DNA of 39,312 nucleotides, from contig JAFAZE010000026.1 in the NCBI GenBank assembly GCA_019239975.1, positions 1 through 39,312 of the forward strand, given 5' to 3'. The first letter of the stretch is position 1; each line of letters starts with the position of its first letter. Shown here piece by piece: positions 10,410 to 18,144 of the stretch. Made by a program: the position numbers and the translations under genes. The notes under the pieces are model-generated. The model was not told the DNA's origin. It saw nothing but the letters and a program-made list of their open reading frames with translations, and ran no database searches. The DNA comes from Streptosporangiaceae bacterium. Its GTDB lineage: Bacteria; Actinomycetota; Actinomycetes; Streptosporangiales; Streptosporangiaceae.

Positions 10410-10832
10410 CTACACCGTGGCGGACGGCACCTCGCTGGCTGGCGGCAGCGCGGCCGTGCAGTACATGCACCGCCGCGCCCCGGCAGGGATCTCGCTGAGG
10501 CACTCCGGGCAGGTACGGGTCGCCGCCGATTTGTGCCTGTTCGCGTATTCCGTGACCCTGGTCACCGGCGCGACGATGAGGAAGTACACCACCGCCGCGA
10601 TGATCAGGAATGTCAGGACTGCGTTGATGAATGCGCCATAGGCGAATTTGCTGTGATTCACCGTGAATGAGAGACTTCCGAAGTTCGGCTTACCGCCCGC
10701 CGCCGCGATCAGCGGAGTGATCAGGTCCGCCACGAGAGCCGTGACCAGGGCGGTGAACGCGGTTCCGATCACCACCGCCACGGCGAGGTCGATGAGATTT
10801 CCGCGGGTGATGAATTTCCTGAAGCCTTTCAC
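10410..10832 (-). CDS. mscL: Large-conductance mechanosensitive channel MscL with C-terminal zinc-ribbon-like tail
   Basis: MscL opens under membrane tension to release solutes during osmotic downshock. The 140-residue protein starts at GTG 10832 (VKGFRKFITRGNLIDLAVAVVIG), with GGAGGG eight bases upstream. It has the first membrane helix and gate at about residues 12-45, a periplasmic loop with FTVNHSKFAYGAF, and the second helix AVLTFLIIAAVVYFLIV at about 75-95. After the conserved cytoplasmic end it continues with CPEC-x11-CMYC, a four-cysteine pattern resembling a small zinc ribbon, at about residues 112-130. That tail is the odd part: ordinary MscL ends in a short charged helix. Longer N-terminal extensions of the frame are not supported. 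Confidence 0.93.
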   Translation of the reverse strand: MKGFRKFITRGNLIDLAVAVVIGTAFTALVTALVADLITPLIAAAGGKPNFGSLSFTVNHSKFAYGAFINAVLTFLIIAAVVYFLIVAPVTRVTEYANRHKSAATRTCPECLSEIPAGARRCMYCTAALPPASEVPSATV

Positions 10833-10958
10833 GTGTAATTCCCTCCGTTCGGTGCCGGTAAAGAGCCATAACGGCGGGAAAGGGCACAATTCCGCGTACC
10901 TGGGCATTCCGGCCAGCCGTCCGCCGTGAGCCGCGACCGCAGAGCAGTACCGTGACCA

Positions 10959-11123
10959 TCATCGGTAGTCCACCGCCATGCCCGTCACCCTAGTGGGGCC
11001 GGGGCCGGATTTTCCGGTCAGCGGCGATAACACTTCTCCCCGGGCCAGCACGGCTTCCACGCCGGCGACGAACAGGCTGATGCCGAGCCGGTAGTGCAGC
11101 TCCGGGTTGTCGCACGCAGTCAT
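10959..11123 (-). pseudogene. C-terminal remnant of a TetR-family regulator
   Basis: Reading leftward, the frame ends with ELHYRLGISLFVAGVEAVLARGE and stops at 10959. That string has the form of the last ligand-domain helix of TetR-family proteins (a GLDLFLAGLEALLA-type end). No helix-turn-helix precedes it, because the sequence to the right is the coding strand of a transporter remnant. The whole N-terminal DNA-binding part is missing. It is best read as the surviving 3' end of a regulator once divergent from the transporter remnant at 11163. The assignment rests on a short match and is moderate. Confidence 0.5.
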
Positions 11124-11162
11124 CGGGATCGCGCATTCCACCAGGCGCGTGCCGGTCACCCG

Positions 11163-11924
11163 ATGGTGCCGCTGCGGATGTTCCGGTCGCGCGAGTTCAG
11201 CGGCGGCACCGGCACGATGATGATCTGGTCCTTCGGCGTCCTCGGCATCTACTTCTTCACGTCGCTGTACCTGCAGCTGACGCTCGGCTTCTCGCCGGTC
11301 AAAGCGGGCCTCGCGTTCGTGCCGATGGCGCTGTGCGTAGCGCTGTTCGCCGGGCTGGCCCCGCGGGTGGCGGCGCGGGCCGGGGAGCACCGCACGGTCT
11401 CGTTCGGAATGCTGATCATGACCGTCGGCCTGTTCCTGTTCGCCCGCCTGGGCGCGGGCACGGGCTACGCCGCCCTGATGCCCGGGTTCCTGCTGTTCGG
11501 CGCCGGGGCGGGGCTGATGAACGTGCCGCTGACCGGCGCGGTGCTGCAGGCTGTCCCGCCGGCCCGCGCCGGTGTGGCGTCGGCGCTGCTCAACGCCTCG
11601 CGGGAGGTCGCCGGCCTGCTGGGGATCACGGTCATCGGCGCGGTCCTGCGGGGACGGCAGGCGTCGGCGCTGCGCCACGGGGCCACGCGGGCCGGCGCGT
11701 TCCTGGACGGGTATCACGCCGGGCTGTTCGTGACGATCGGGCTGCTGGCGGCGGGCGTGGTGGTCAGTTACCTGACGCTCCGCCCGCGGACGCCCGGCCC
11801 GCGGACGGTGCGCGGCGCCGGGAGCGCCCGGCCGGAGCAAGGCGCGGCGCTGGGCGAGCTCGAGGTGGACGGGGAGGTCGTGCTGCCCGCCGAGCCCGCC
11901 GACATCGCGCGCGGAGGCCGCTGA
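11163..11924 (+). pseudogene. C-terminal half of a DHA2-type (EmrB/QacA-like) MFS drug exporter
   Basis: The frame contains only the second half of a 14-helix major-facilitator exporter. It opens with VPLRMFRSREFSGG, which normally occurs in the middle of such proteins, followed by helices such as GVLGIYFFTSLYLQLTLGF and the FSPVKAGLAFVPMAL segment. It continues through VPLTGAVLQAVPPARAGVASALLNASREV and ends in a charged tail. The first seven or so membrane helices, including motif A, are missing and are not found upstream in any frame. No ribosome site precedes 11163. It is therefore a truncated, probably non-functional gene facing away from a TetR remnant. Confidence 0.8.
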
Positions 11925-11964
11925 GGACGCCACGAGCCCGCTGGCGCCGTACACGCGGGTGATA

Positions 11965-12007
11965 CCAGCCAGCCCGACTGCGGGGGGGAGTCAGCCGGGC
12001 TGGCTGG
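11965..12007. terminator. Strong hairpin between the exporter remnant and the chitinase gene
   Basis: CCAGCCAGCCC at 11965-11975 pairs perfectly with GGGCTGGCTGG at 11997-12007. An inner GACT/AGTC pair could extend the fold. It lies between two convergent reading frames and probably ends transcription from both sides. Confidence 0.65.
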
Positions 12008-12078
12008 CGGCCTGTGCCGGCGGTGCCGCCGGATGGGGCGCGATCGCGTTCGCGGCGCGGGCGCGCCCCTGACAGTTA

Positions 12079-13587
12079 TTACCCGCAGGCGCCATCGTTG
12101 TTCCAGGCGCCCGCCGGGCCGCCCGGAACTTCATCGTAGTTCCATTGGCTGGCCGTCCACTCGTCGCCGCCGTAGGACACCACGTCGCCGGCCACGTAGG
12201 CGGTGCTGGACACCCAGGCCGGAGCCGGGCAGGAGCCCGTCGACGGCGAGGGGGACGGGGAGGACGGCGAGGGGGACGGCGACGGGGGCGGGGATGGCTG
12301 CGTCACCGGCGCGTTCTTCGCGAACGCGACCGTGTAAGCGGTGAAGTCCCACGGGTTCTGCGCGACGCCGCTGCACTCGCTGGAGAGCACGCCGTTGTTG
12401 TCCACCGGGTTGCATTGCCTGTCCCGGTTGACCGACCAGAACGTGTACCTGCTCATGCCCGTGCTCTGCGTGAAGCTCAGCACCGTCTGGAAATCGCTCT
12501 GGTAGAAGTACTCCGCGCTGTCGGTGCGCCCGTCCATGCCGGAGAACCCCTCGTGCGCGTACGCTTGCGCGCTGCTCCACCCGAACGTGTTCATGAGCTG
12601 TGCGTTGAAGTCCTGCAGGGCAGTCACCTGGGACGATCCGCCGCTGAACCCTCCGTCGAACGGCATGATCGTGTAATCGTCAGGGGTGAACCCGAGCGCC
12701 TTGGCCTTGTCGAGGAGCTGCTGGCCGAAGTAGTTCGCGCCCGTCGTGGTCGAGGGGATCGTGACCGACACGAACAGGCCGGGGTTGTTCCGCTGCAGGA
12801 TCTGCGCGGCTCCCAGCTCGCTGGCGATCGCGGCGGAGTTCTCGATCTCCGGCTCCTCGAGGTCGAAGTCGAAGGCGTGCAGCCCGTACGCGGTGATCAC
12901 CTGCTGATACGCGGCCGCGGTCGCGGCGGCGGAGCCGCACACCTGGCCGAGCTTCGTGCCGTTGTAGCCGCCGGCGGACACGATGACGTCGCCGCCGGCG
13001 GAGCGGACCTCGTTGATGACCGCCGCCACCTGGGTGTCGGAGGAGACCGGGTCGGTGCCGTCCCAGGCGGGCGTGCAGGCGCTGCCGCCGGCCAGGATGA
13101 AGGCCATGGCGAACGCCTTCTGCCCGGTGGCCGACATCACCTGCCCGAGGTCGGGCGCGCTCGAGTCGAGCGTGCTGTAGTAGGGCGCCGACTCATACCA
13201 GTTGGCGCCGAGCGAGGCGGCCGCGGCGACGCCCTTGGCCATCCCCGCGGCGCGCGCGGCACCCCCCGCGGCACCCCTCGCGGCGGCGGCACCCCGCGCG
13301 GCGGCCGCCGCGTTCGATGTCGCCGCCGCGCCCACGGCGCCCGCGACGGCGGCCAGCAGCACGGCGGCGCCGAGCGTCAGCGTCCGGGTGCGGGCGCCGC
13401 GACTCGCCCAGCCGCGCGCTGCCCGCGGCCCCCCGGCCCGCGCTCCGGCCCCCGCCCAGCCAGGTGCTTCCCGCGGCCCTCCGGCCCATGCTCCGCGTGC
13501 CGCCCAGCCGCGCGCTGCCCGCGGCCCCCCGGCCCGCGCTCTTCGAGCCCGCGGTCTTCGGGGCTGTGCCGGAAAAGCTGCATCCAT
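12079..13587 (-). CDS. Secreted GH18 chitinase with C-terminal CBM5/12-type chitin-binding module
   Basis: This 502-residue enzyme should hydrolyse chitin outside the cell. After a signal-type hydrophobic segment (LTLGAAVLLAAVAGAVG, about residues 70-90) comes a GH18 barrel. The catalytic DxDxE motif is FDFDLEEPE with D240, D242 and E244 as the general acid, and upstream VIVSAGGYNG matches the SxGG strand. A Pro/Ser linker at about 430-450 leads to a C-terminal module (WVSSTAYVAGDVVSYGGDEW) of the CBM5/12 type. The start at 13587 has AGGAGGAG directly upstream. Unusually, about 65 Arg/Gly-rich residues with three AGGPR-x3-GWA-like repeats precede the hydrophobic segment, and no alternative start lies closer. 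A tandem 21-bp repeat sits just upstream and may regulate it. Confidence 0.9.
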   Translation of the reverse strand: MDAAFPAQPRRPRARRARAGGPRAARGWAARGAWAGGPREAPGWAGAGARAGGPRAARGWASRGARTRTLTLGAAVLLAAVAGAVGAAATSNAAAAARGAAAARGAAGGAARAAGMAKGVAAAASLGANWYESAPYYSTLDSSAPDLGQVMSATGQKAFAMAFILAGGSACTPAWDGTDPVSSDTQVAAVINEVRSAGGDVIVSAGGYNGTKLGQVCGSAAATAAAYQQVITAYGLHAFDFDLEEPEIENSAAIASELGAAQILQRNNPGLFVSVTIPSTTTGANYFGQQLLDKAKALGFTPDDYTIMPFDGGFSGGSSQVTALQDFNAQLMNTFGWSSAQAYAHEGFSGMDGRTDSAEYFYQSDFQTVLSFTQSTGMSRYTFWSVNRDRQCNPVDNNGVLSSECSGVAQNPWDFTAYTVAFAKNAPVTQPSPPPSPSPSPSSPSPSPSTGSCPAPAWVSSTAYVAGDVVSYGGDEWTASQWNYDEVPGGPAGAWNNDGACG

Positions 13588-13602
13588 TGCTCCTCCTGGA
13601 TC

Positions 13603-13644
13603 GTTGACACGAGCTCCCCAAGTGTTGACACGAGCTCCCCAAGT
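13603..13644 (-). promoter_or_regulatory. Tandem 21-bp direct repeat upstream of the chitinase gene
   Basis: GTTGACACGAGCTCCCCAAGT occurs twice, head to tail, with no gap and no mismatch, ending 15 bases before the chitinase ATG. Twenty-one bases is close to two DNA turns, so both copies present the same face. Direct repeats in Streptomyces chitinase promoters mediate chitin induction and glucose repression, although the sequence here differs from the ones I know. It may be an operator or a recent slippage duplication in the leader. Confidence 0.5.
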
Positions 13645-13735
13645 GAGGCGCTGACGCCGCGGAATTAACGCCGCAAAATTAATAGGAAAGTTTGTTGTTA
13701 ATTAGCGCAGTGTAGAGCCGGCTTCGTTGGGTGTC
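13645..13735 (-). promoter_or_regulatory. AT-rich upstream region, probable chitinase promoter
   Basis: Between 13665 and 13705 lies the most AT-rich stretch nearby (on the minus strand CTAATTAACAACAAACTTTCCTATTAATTTTG, given here in two parts: CTAATTAACAACAAAC and TTTCCTATTAATTTTG). It stands out against GC-rich surroundings and is the likely chitinase promoter. No standard -35/-10 pair with 17-base spacing is clear. Confidence 0.4.
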
Positions 13736-14040
13736 AATGCTCTTTGCCTGCACGATCGTGACGGTCGGCGCGGAAGGGCACGCTCGAGGGAACTGGGGCG
13801 AAAGGGCTCGAGGGAGCTGCCGCGGAAGGAAGGCGGTGTCCGGAGCGCGGCATCCTGACCGGCGAAGGTCGCGTTTGGCCGCCTCTCAGGCCGCGTCCAG
13901 CGGAGACGGAGAACCGCCGCATGATCGCGGAAACGCAGGGTCGCAGGCAGGGCTCTGGCTAAATCTCGGGATGGTAACTAACCTCATCGATCGCTATCCG
14001 CCCTGCATGCCCATGGGTAACACCTCTGCTGCCGATGGCT
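13736..14040. other. Gap upstream of the chitinase gene with no supported gene
   Basis: Short open frames here on both strands have low-complexity composition and no family motif. No RNA gene or clear operator is visible. Confidence 0.35.
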
Positions 14041-14107
14041 GGCCCCCTGCGCGGGGCCAAATGCGCCAGCGGCCCCACTGGGCGGGGCCAAATGCGCCAG
14101 CGGCCCC
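14041..14107. repeat. Two-copy 31-bp-period palindromic GC repeat
   Basis: GCGGGGCCAAATGCGCCAGC followed by GGCCCC occurs at 14051-14076 and again, identical, at 14082-14107. Another GGCCCC lies before each copy, so GGCCCC/GGGGCC stems can form repeatedly. It lies 148 bases after the TetR stop on the minus strand. It may serve as a terminator array or be an intergenic repeat family. Confidence 0.6.
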
Positions 14108-14254
14108 GCCGCCATCGTCAGCCCGGCCGTGACCATCCAGACGTAAATGCCAGAGCCGCAGCAGGCCGGAAATTTCCGTAGATAGGTTCGCTTTCAGTGT
14201 GTTGTGGAAAGTTCGGGCCGTATACGACACCTAAATATCCGCGATCATGAGCGT

Positions 14255-14911
14255 TTAGCGTGGCGGCAGGCCGCGGGCGAGGAGTTCCAGCACGTCGTCG
14301 AGGACGTCCTCGGGGACCTGGCCGCCCGCGGTCCAGTCAGCCCAGCGCATCCCGATGAAGTTGCCGACCCCGGTGTACACGTAGGCGATCACCTCGGGGT
14401 CGTACCGGGTGTCCACCTCGCCGGCCAGCTGGGCGCGGCGGACGCCGCGCGCGTAGCCGCGCGCGAGGTGTTCGTAGTACTCGCGGAACAGCCCGGGCGC
14501 CACGAACTCCGACTCGCGGACGATCCTGTCCATCCAGGGACGCTTGGACATCATCTCGAAGTACACCCGGAAGCATTCCCGCTCCATCGCCCGCTGGCCG
14601 TCCCCCGCCTGCTCCAGCGCGGTCTTCATCGCCATCCTGAGGTCGGCGTTGATCCGCCGGACGACGGCGGCGAAAATCTCCGCCTTGGACCCGAAGTACG
14701 CATAAAAGCTGCCGGTGGCCATTCCCGCGCGAGCGCAGATGCCGGCCACCGAAGCCTGCTGGTAGCTGCGCTCGCCGAACAGCTGTTCCGCGGCCGCGAG
14801 CAGTCGCTCGGCTGGCGGCTGCTCGCGGCCTGGCCGGTTTGCCGAGCGCTCGCGGCCTGCCGGGCGCTCGCGGTTAGCCGTGCGCGTGCGATCAGGGCGC
14901 CGGAATGCCAT
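14255..14911 (-). CDS. TetR-family transcriptional regulator, last gene of the liv-type operon
   Basis: This 218-residue protein has an Arg-rich N-terminal arm, then a TetR helix-turn-helix at about residues 35-80 (LLAAAEQLFGERSYQQASV, AGMATGSFYAYFGSKAEIF). A helical ligand domain follows, with the WMDRIVRESEFVAPGLFREYYEHLA region and the ending VLDDVLELLARGL. Its start lies inside the substrate-binding-protein gene, a 20-base overlap, and no ribosome site is seen. It is probably translated by coupling. Its position suggests that it controls the transporter operon it belongs to, sensing the transported ligand or a derivative. That is inference. Confidence 0.9.
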   Translation of the reverse strand: MAFRRPDRTRTANRERPAGRERSANRPGREQPPAERLLAAAEQLFGERSYQQASVAGICARAGMATGSFYAYFGSKAEIFAAVVRRINADLRMAMKTALEQAGDGQRAMERECFRVYFEMMSKRPWMDRIVRESEFVAPGLFREYYEHLARGYARGVRRAQLAGEVDTRYDPEVIAYVYTGVGNFIGMRWADWTAGGQVPEDVLDDVLELLARGLPPR

Positions 14912-16223
14912 TCGCCGGTGCCTGCTGTTCGGTCCCTGAATAAGCCGTGATCGCGCCGGACGGCGACGTATCCGTGGCCAGTACCGGCCCCTGCTGCACG
15001 AGCACGCCGTTGTTGATGACTCCCATGTAGGCGCCGGTGATGCCCGCGTGGTTGGACATGCTGTAAGCGTACGAGGCGACGGCTGGTCCCGACGGCAGCC
15101 CTGCCTGGATCGCCGACACCAGGCTGGCCCGGGTGGGGTTCCGCCCAGCCTTGAGCATCGCCTGCACGAACGTGTAGCCGACCGCCTCGCCGTAGAGCAC
15201 GTTCCCGTCGAACGGAGCGCTCTTGTCGTAGGTATCGTGCACCTTCCTGAACAGCGCGATCCAGCTGTTGCTGGCGTTGCCCAGCGTCGGCAGGTACCCG
15301 TCGGTGATGATCCCGGCGGTGAGCGCGTTGCCGTTGACGGTCGCGCCGCCCTGCTTGGCGAACGCCTCGAGCAGGCCGGACAGCGTGATCGGATCGGAGC
15401 CGACGTTGCTGACGACGAGCTGCGGGCTGTAGTTGAGCTTGAGGCTGAACAGCCGCAGCAGCGCGGTGAACGCGGGGATGGAGAACGACACCACGACCTG
15501 CGCGCCGGACGCGCGAAGCGCGGCGACCTGCGGGGCGATGTTCACGTTGGTCGGCACGTAGCTCTCCCGGCTGACGACCATCGACTTCGGGATCTGGTAG
15601 TCGAGGCCCTTCACGCCGTCCATGCCGAACTCGTCGTCCTGGTAGAAGTAACCGACCTTCTTGCCCTTGAAGTGCTGTGCGACGTACTGGCCGAGGATCT
15701 TTCCCTCGCGCACGTAGTCCAGCTGCCACCCGAACGTGTACGGGTAGGCGGACGGCTGATTCCAGCACTCGCACCCGGACGCGACGAACACGTCGGGTAT
15801 CTTCTCCGAGTTCAGGAAGCTGACCGCCGCCAGGTGGGTCGGTGTGCCCAGCCCGTCGAACACCGCGAACACGTTGTTCTGCAGCACGAGCTGGCGGACC
15901 ACCGAGGCGGTCTTCGACGGGTCGTAGCCGTCGTCGATATATTTGTAGACGATCTTGCGGCCGTATACGCCGCCGTGCGCGTTGACGTAGCTGAAGTAGG
16001 CGTTCGCGGCGGGCGCGATCTCGCTGTAGCCGGGTGCCGCCGGCCCGGTGAGCGGCTGGTGGCTACCGATCAGGATCTCGCTGCTGGTGATCCCCGGCGC
16101 CGAGGCCGTCAGCGCGCCCGAGTTGCTGTTGCCGCTCGTGCTCGAGGAGCCGCAGGCGGCGACCGCCACCACCGATGCGGCCGCGAGCGCGGCGGCGGGC
16201 AGGCGTCTTCGGTATCTCTTCAT
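14892..16223 (-). CDS. Branched-chain amino acid-type ABC transporter substrate-binding lipoprotein
   Basis: This 443-residue LivJ-like periplasmic-binding-fold protein captures the ligand for the ABC transporter encoded upstream. The lipobox VAACGSSS puts the lipidated Cys at about residue 24. The mature protein opens with GITSSEILIGSHQPLTGPAA, typical of the family, and includes YEDDGYDP-like (YIDDGYDPSKTASVVRQLV) and NAHGGVYGRKI segments. GGGAGG stands six bases before the ATG. The ligand may be an amino acid, amide, urea or aromatic compound, since the family is broad. The gene's 5' end lies inside the end of the livM frame (161 bases), and its own 3' end overlaps the TetR gene. Confidence 0.92.
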   Translation of the reverse strand: MKRYRRRLPAAALAAASVVAVAACGSSSTSGNSNSGALTASAPGITSSEILIGSHQPLTGPAAPGYSEIAPAANAYFSYVNAHGGVYGRKIVYKYIDDGYDPSKTASVVRQLVLQNNVFAVFDGLGTPTHLAAVSFLNSEKIPDVFVASGCECWNQPSAYPYTFGWQLDYVREGKILGQYVAQHFKGKKVGYFYQDDEFGMDGVKGLDYQIPKSMVVSRESYVPTNVNIAPQVAALRASGAQVVVSFSIPAFTALLRLFSLKLNYSPQLVVSNVGSDPITLSGLLEAFAKQGGATVNGNALTAGIITDGYLPTLGNASNSWIALFRKVHDTYDKSAPFDGNVLYGEAVGYTFVQAMLKAGRNPTRASLVSAIQAGLPSGPAVASYAYSMSNHAGITGAYMGVINNGVLVQQGPVLATDTSPSGAITAYSGTEQQAPANGIPAP

Positions 16224-17253
16224 GGGATGCCTCCCTACTGGCGTTGCGTACTGCGGTGTTGTTCATCTCGGCGGGGACCGGTTCATCCCTGCGGGGACTG
16301 GGCACGACGCGCGCCGCGAGCCTGCGCAGGCCGCCCTGAATGCCGTTGGGGAAGACGAGCATGACGACGATGAGGACGACGCCGTAGGCGGCCACCGGGA
16401 TGTTCGATCCGACGGCGCTGGACAGCCCGTGACTGGTGGCTACGTCGGTCGCGTACGTCGGCACCAGGACCACCAGGAGACTGCCCCAGACCGCGCCGGC
16501 GAGGCTGCCGAGCCCGCCGATCACGGCCCCGGTGAGCAGCGCCACCGACAGCGTGACCGTGAAGTCCGTCGGCGCGACCAGGCCGGTGGTCACCGCCAGC
16601 AGCGAGCCGGCGAGACCGGCGCAGGCGGCGCTCACCACGAACGCCAGGATCCGTGCCCAGGCCACGTTCACGCCGGCCAGCGCCGCGGCCACCTCATCGT
16701 CCCGCACCGCGCGCCAGTTCCGGCCGATCCGGCTGGCGCTCAAATTGGCCAGCAGAACGAGCGTGAGCAGCGCGCAGCCGCAGGTGATCCACGCCTGCCA
16801 CCGGGTGAGCGGCACCGACCCGGGCGCCGACACGGTGACGTTCAGCCCCTGCTCGCCGCCGAAGACGCCGGGGTACTTGTACGTCAGCGACGGCAGCGCG
16901 ACGGCGAGCAGCAGCGTGGCGCCCGCCAGGTACGGGCCGTGCAGCCTGGCGGTCGCGGCGCCGACCAGGGCGCCGGCCAACGCGGCGATCGCGGCGGAGG
17001 CCGCCAGCACCGCCGCGAGCGGCCAGGCGAGATGCAGCAGGAGAAGCGCGGTGCCGTAGCCGCCGATGGCCATGAAGGCCCCGTTGCCGAGCGAGATCTG
17101 CCCGCTGAGCCCGGTCAGGACGGTGAGGCCGGCCACCGCCGTCACGTAGACCGCGACCTGCGCCATCTGGAAGTCGCGGAACTGGGTGAGCCGGATGGAG
17201 AGCAGGGCGACGAGAATGGCCACCAGGGCCGCGGCGCCAAGATGCCGGGACAT
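16063..17253 (-). CDS. Branched-chain amino acid-type ABC transporter permease (LivM family)
   Basis: This is the second membrane subunit of the transporter. It has about ten hydrophobic segments, with LTGLSGQISLGNGAFMAIGGYG, the LivM hallmark, near residues 47-68, and the cytoplasmic coupling loop SRIGRNWRAVRDDEVAAALAGV near 180. A typical LivM ends after the FPNGIQGGLRRL segment, near residue 310. Here the frame stays open for about 75 further residues, very Arg-rich, overlapping the substrate-binding-protein gene by 161 bases. The extension may be real translation or simply a lost stop codon. The start ATG is three bases after the livH stop. Confidence 0.88.
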   Translation of the reverse strand: MSRHLGAAALVAILVALLSIRLTQFRDFQMAQVAVYVTAVAGLTVLTGLSGQISLGNGAFMAIGGYGTALLLLHLAWPLAAVLAASAAIAALAGALVGAATARLHGPYLAGATLLLAVALPSLTYKYPGVFGGEQGLNVTVSAPGSVPLTRWQAWITCGCALLTLVLLANLSASRIGRNWRAVRDDEVAAALAGVNVAWARILAFVVSAACAGLAGSLLAVTTGLVAPTDFTVTLSVALLTGAVIGGLGSLAGAVWGSLLVVLVPTYATDVATSHGLSSAVGSNIPVAAYGVVLIVVMLVFPNGIQGGLRRLAARVVPSPRRDEPVPAEMNNTAVRNASREASHEEIPKTPARRRARGRIGGGGRRLRLLEHERQQQLGRADGLGAGDHQQRDPDR

Positions 17254-17256
17254 GGA

Positions 17257-18135
17257 TCACACCCTCCGCAGCCTGACCCCGGCGAACAGCCCGTCCGGCC
17301 GGAACGTCAGCACCAGGGCGAGGATCACCAGGCCGGCCAGCGGGGTCAGCTCGGAGCCCAGGTAGCCTCCCGCGTAGCTGAGCAGCACGCCCAGGATGAG
17401 ACCGCCGGCGACCGCGCCGGCCGGGCTGTCCAGGCCGCCGATCACCGCCGCGGTGAACCCGAACACGAAGATCGAGTCCATGCTGTTCGGGTAGAGGAAC
17501 GTCGACGGGGAGATCAGCAGGCCCGCCAGCGCGCCGAGCAGGCCCGCCAGCGCCCAGCCCAGAGTCAGCACGCGCCCCACCCGGACGCCGAGCAGCCGCG
17601 CGATCCTCGCGTCGAACGCGGTCGCGCGCAGCCGCAGCCCTGCCGTGGTGTACCGGAATCCCGCCGCGAGGGCGGCCGCCGCCGCCAGCACCGCCAGCAC
17701 GGTGAACACGTCGAACCACGAGATGCCGAGCGGACTGCGCCCGGCCCTGAGCCCGGTGACCGTGAACGCGGCGGGAAACGACCGGTACTGGCCGCCGTAG
17801 ATGATCCCGGCAAGCCCCTCGACGAGAACGAGCAGCCCGATGGTCACGATCACGGCGTTGAGCGGCGGCTTGCCCTCGACCGGCCGGATGACGGTCACCT
17901 CGGCGAGCGCGCCGAACACCAGGCCGGCCGCGAGCGCGACGGCGAACCCCGCCCAGTACGAGCCGGTGCCGCGGATGACCTCCAGCGCGATGTACGTGGT
18001 GAACATCGCCATCGCGCCCTGCGCGAAGTTCAGGATGCGGGTGCCGCGCCAGATCAGCACGAGGGACAGGGCCACCGCCGCGTACACCGCGCCGAAGCTG
18101 ATCCCGCTGAGCGTGAACTGCAGGAACTCCAGCAC
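17257..18135 (-). CDS. Branched-chain amino acid-type ABC transporter permease (LivH family)
   Basis: This 292-residue membrane protein has about eight to nine hydrophobic helices. It starts at GTG 18135 with GGAGG five bases upstream. Family features are GISFGAVYAAVALSLVLIWR at the N-terminus, the RILNFAQGAMAMF loop, and the coupling segment LRATAFDARIARLLGV near residue 170. It ends LTFRPDGLFAG. It pairs with the LivM-type permease encoded three bases downstream to form the channel, with LivF and LivG as ATPases. Confidence 0.92.
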   Translation of the reverse strand: MLEFLQFTLSGISFGAVYAAVALSLVLIWRGTRILNFAQGAMAMFTTYIALEVIRGTGSYWAGFAVALAAGLVFGALAEVTVIRPVEGKPPLNAVIVTIGLLVLVEGLAGIIYGGQYRSFPAAFTVTGLRAGRSPLGISWFDVFTVLAVLAAAAALAAGFRYTTAGLRLRATAFDARIARLLGVRVGRVLTLGWALAGLLGALAGLLISPSTFLYPNSMDSIFVFGFTAAVIGGLDSPAGAVAGGLILGVLLSYAGGYLGSELTPLAGLVILALVLTFRPDGLFAGVRLRRV

Positions 18136-18144
18136 CGCGGCCTC

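Noticed and set aside
9896..10498. Open frames after bldC that could encode a small protein.
   Set aside because: Low-complexity Arg/Pro/Ala composition, no ribosome site, and overlap with the mscL terminators and 3' end.
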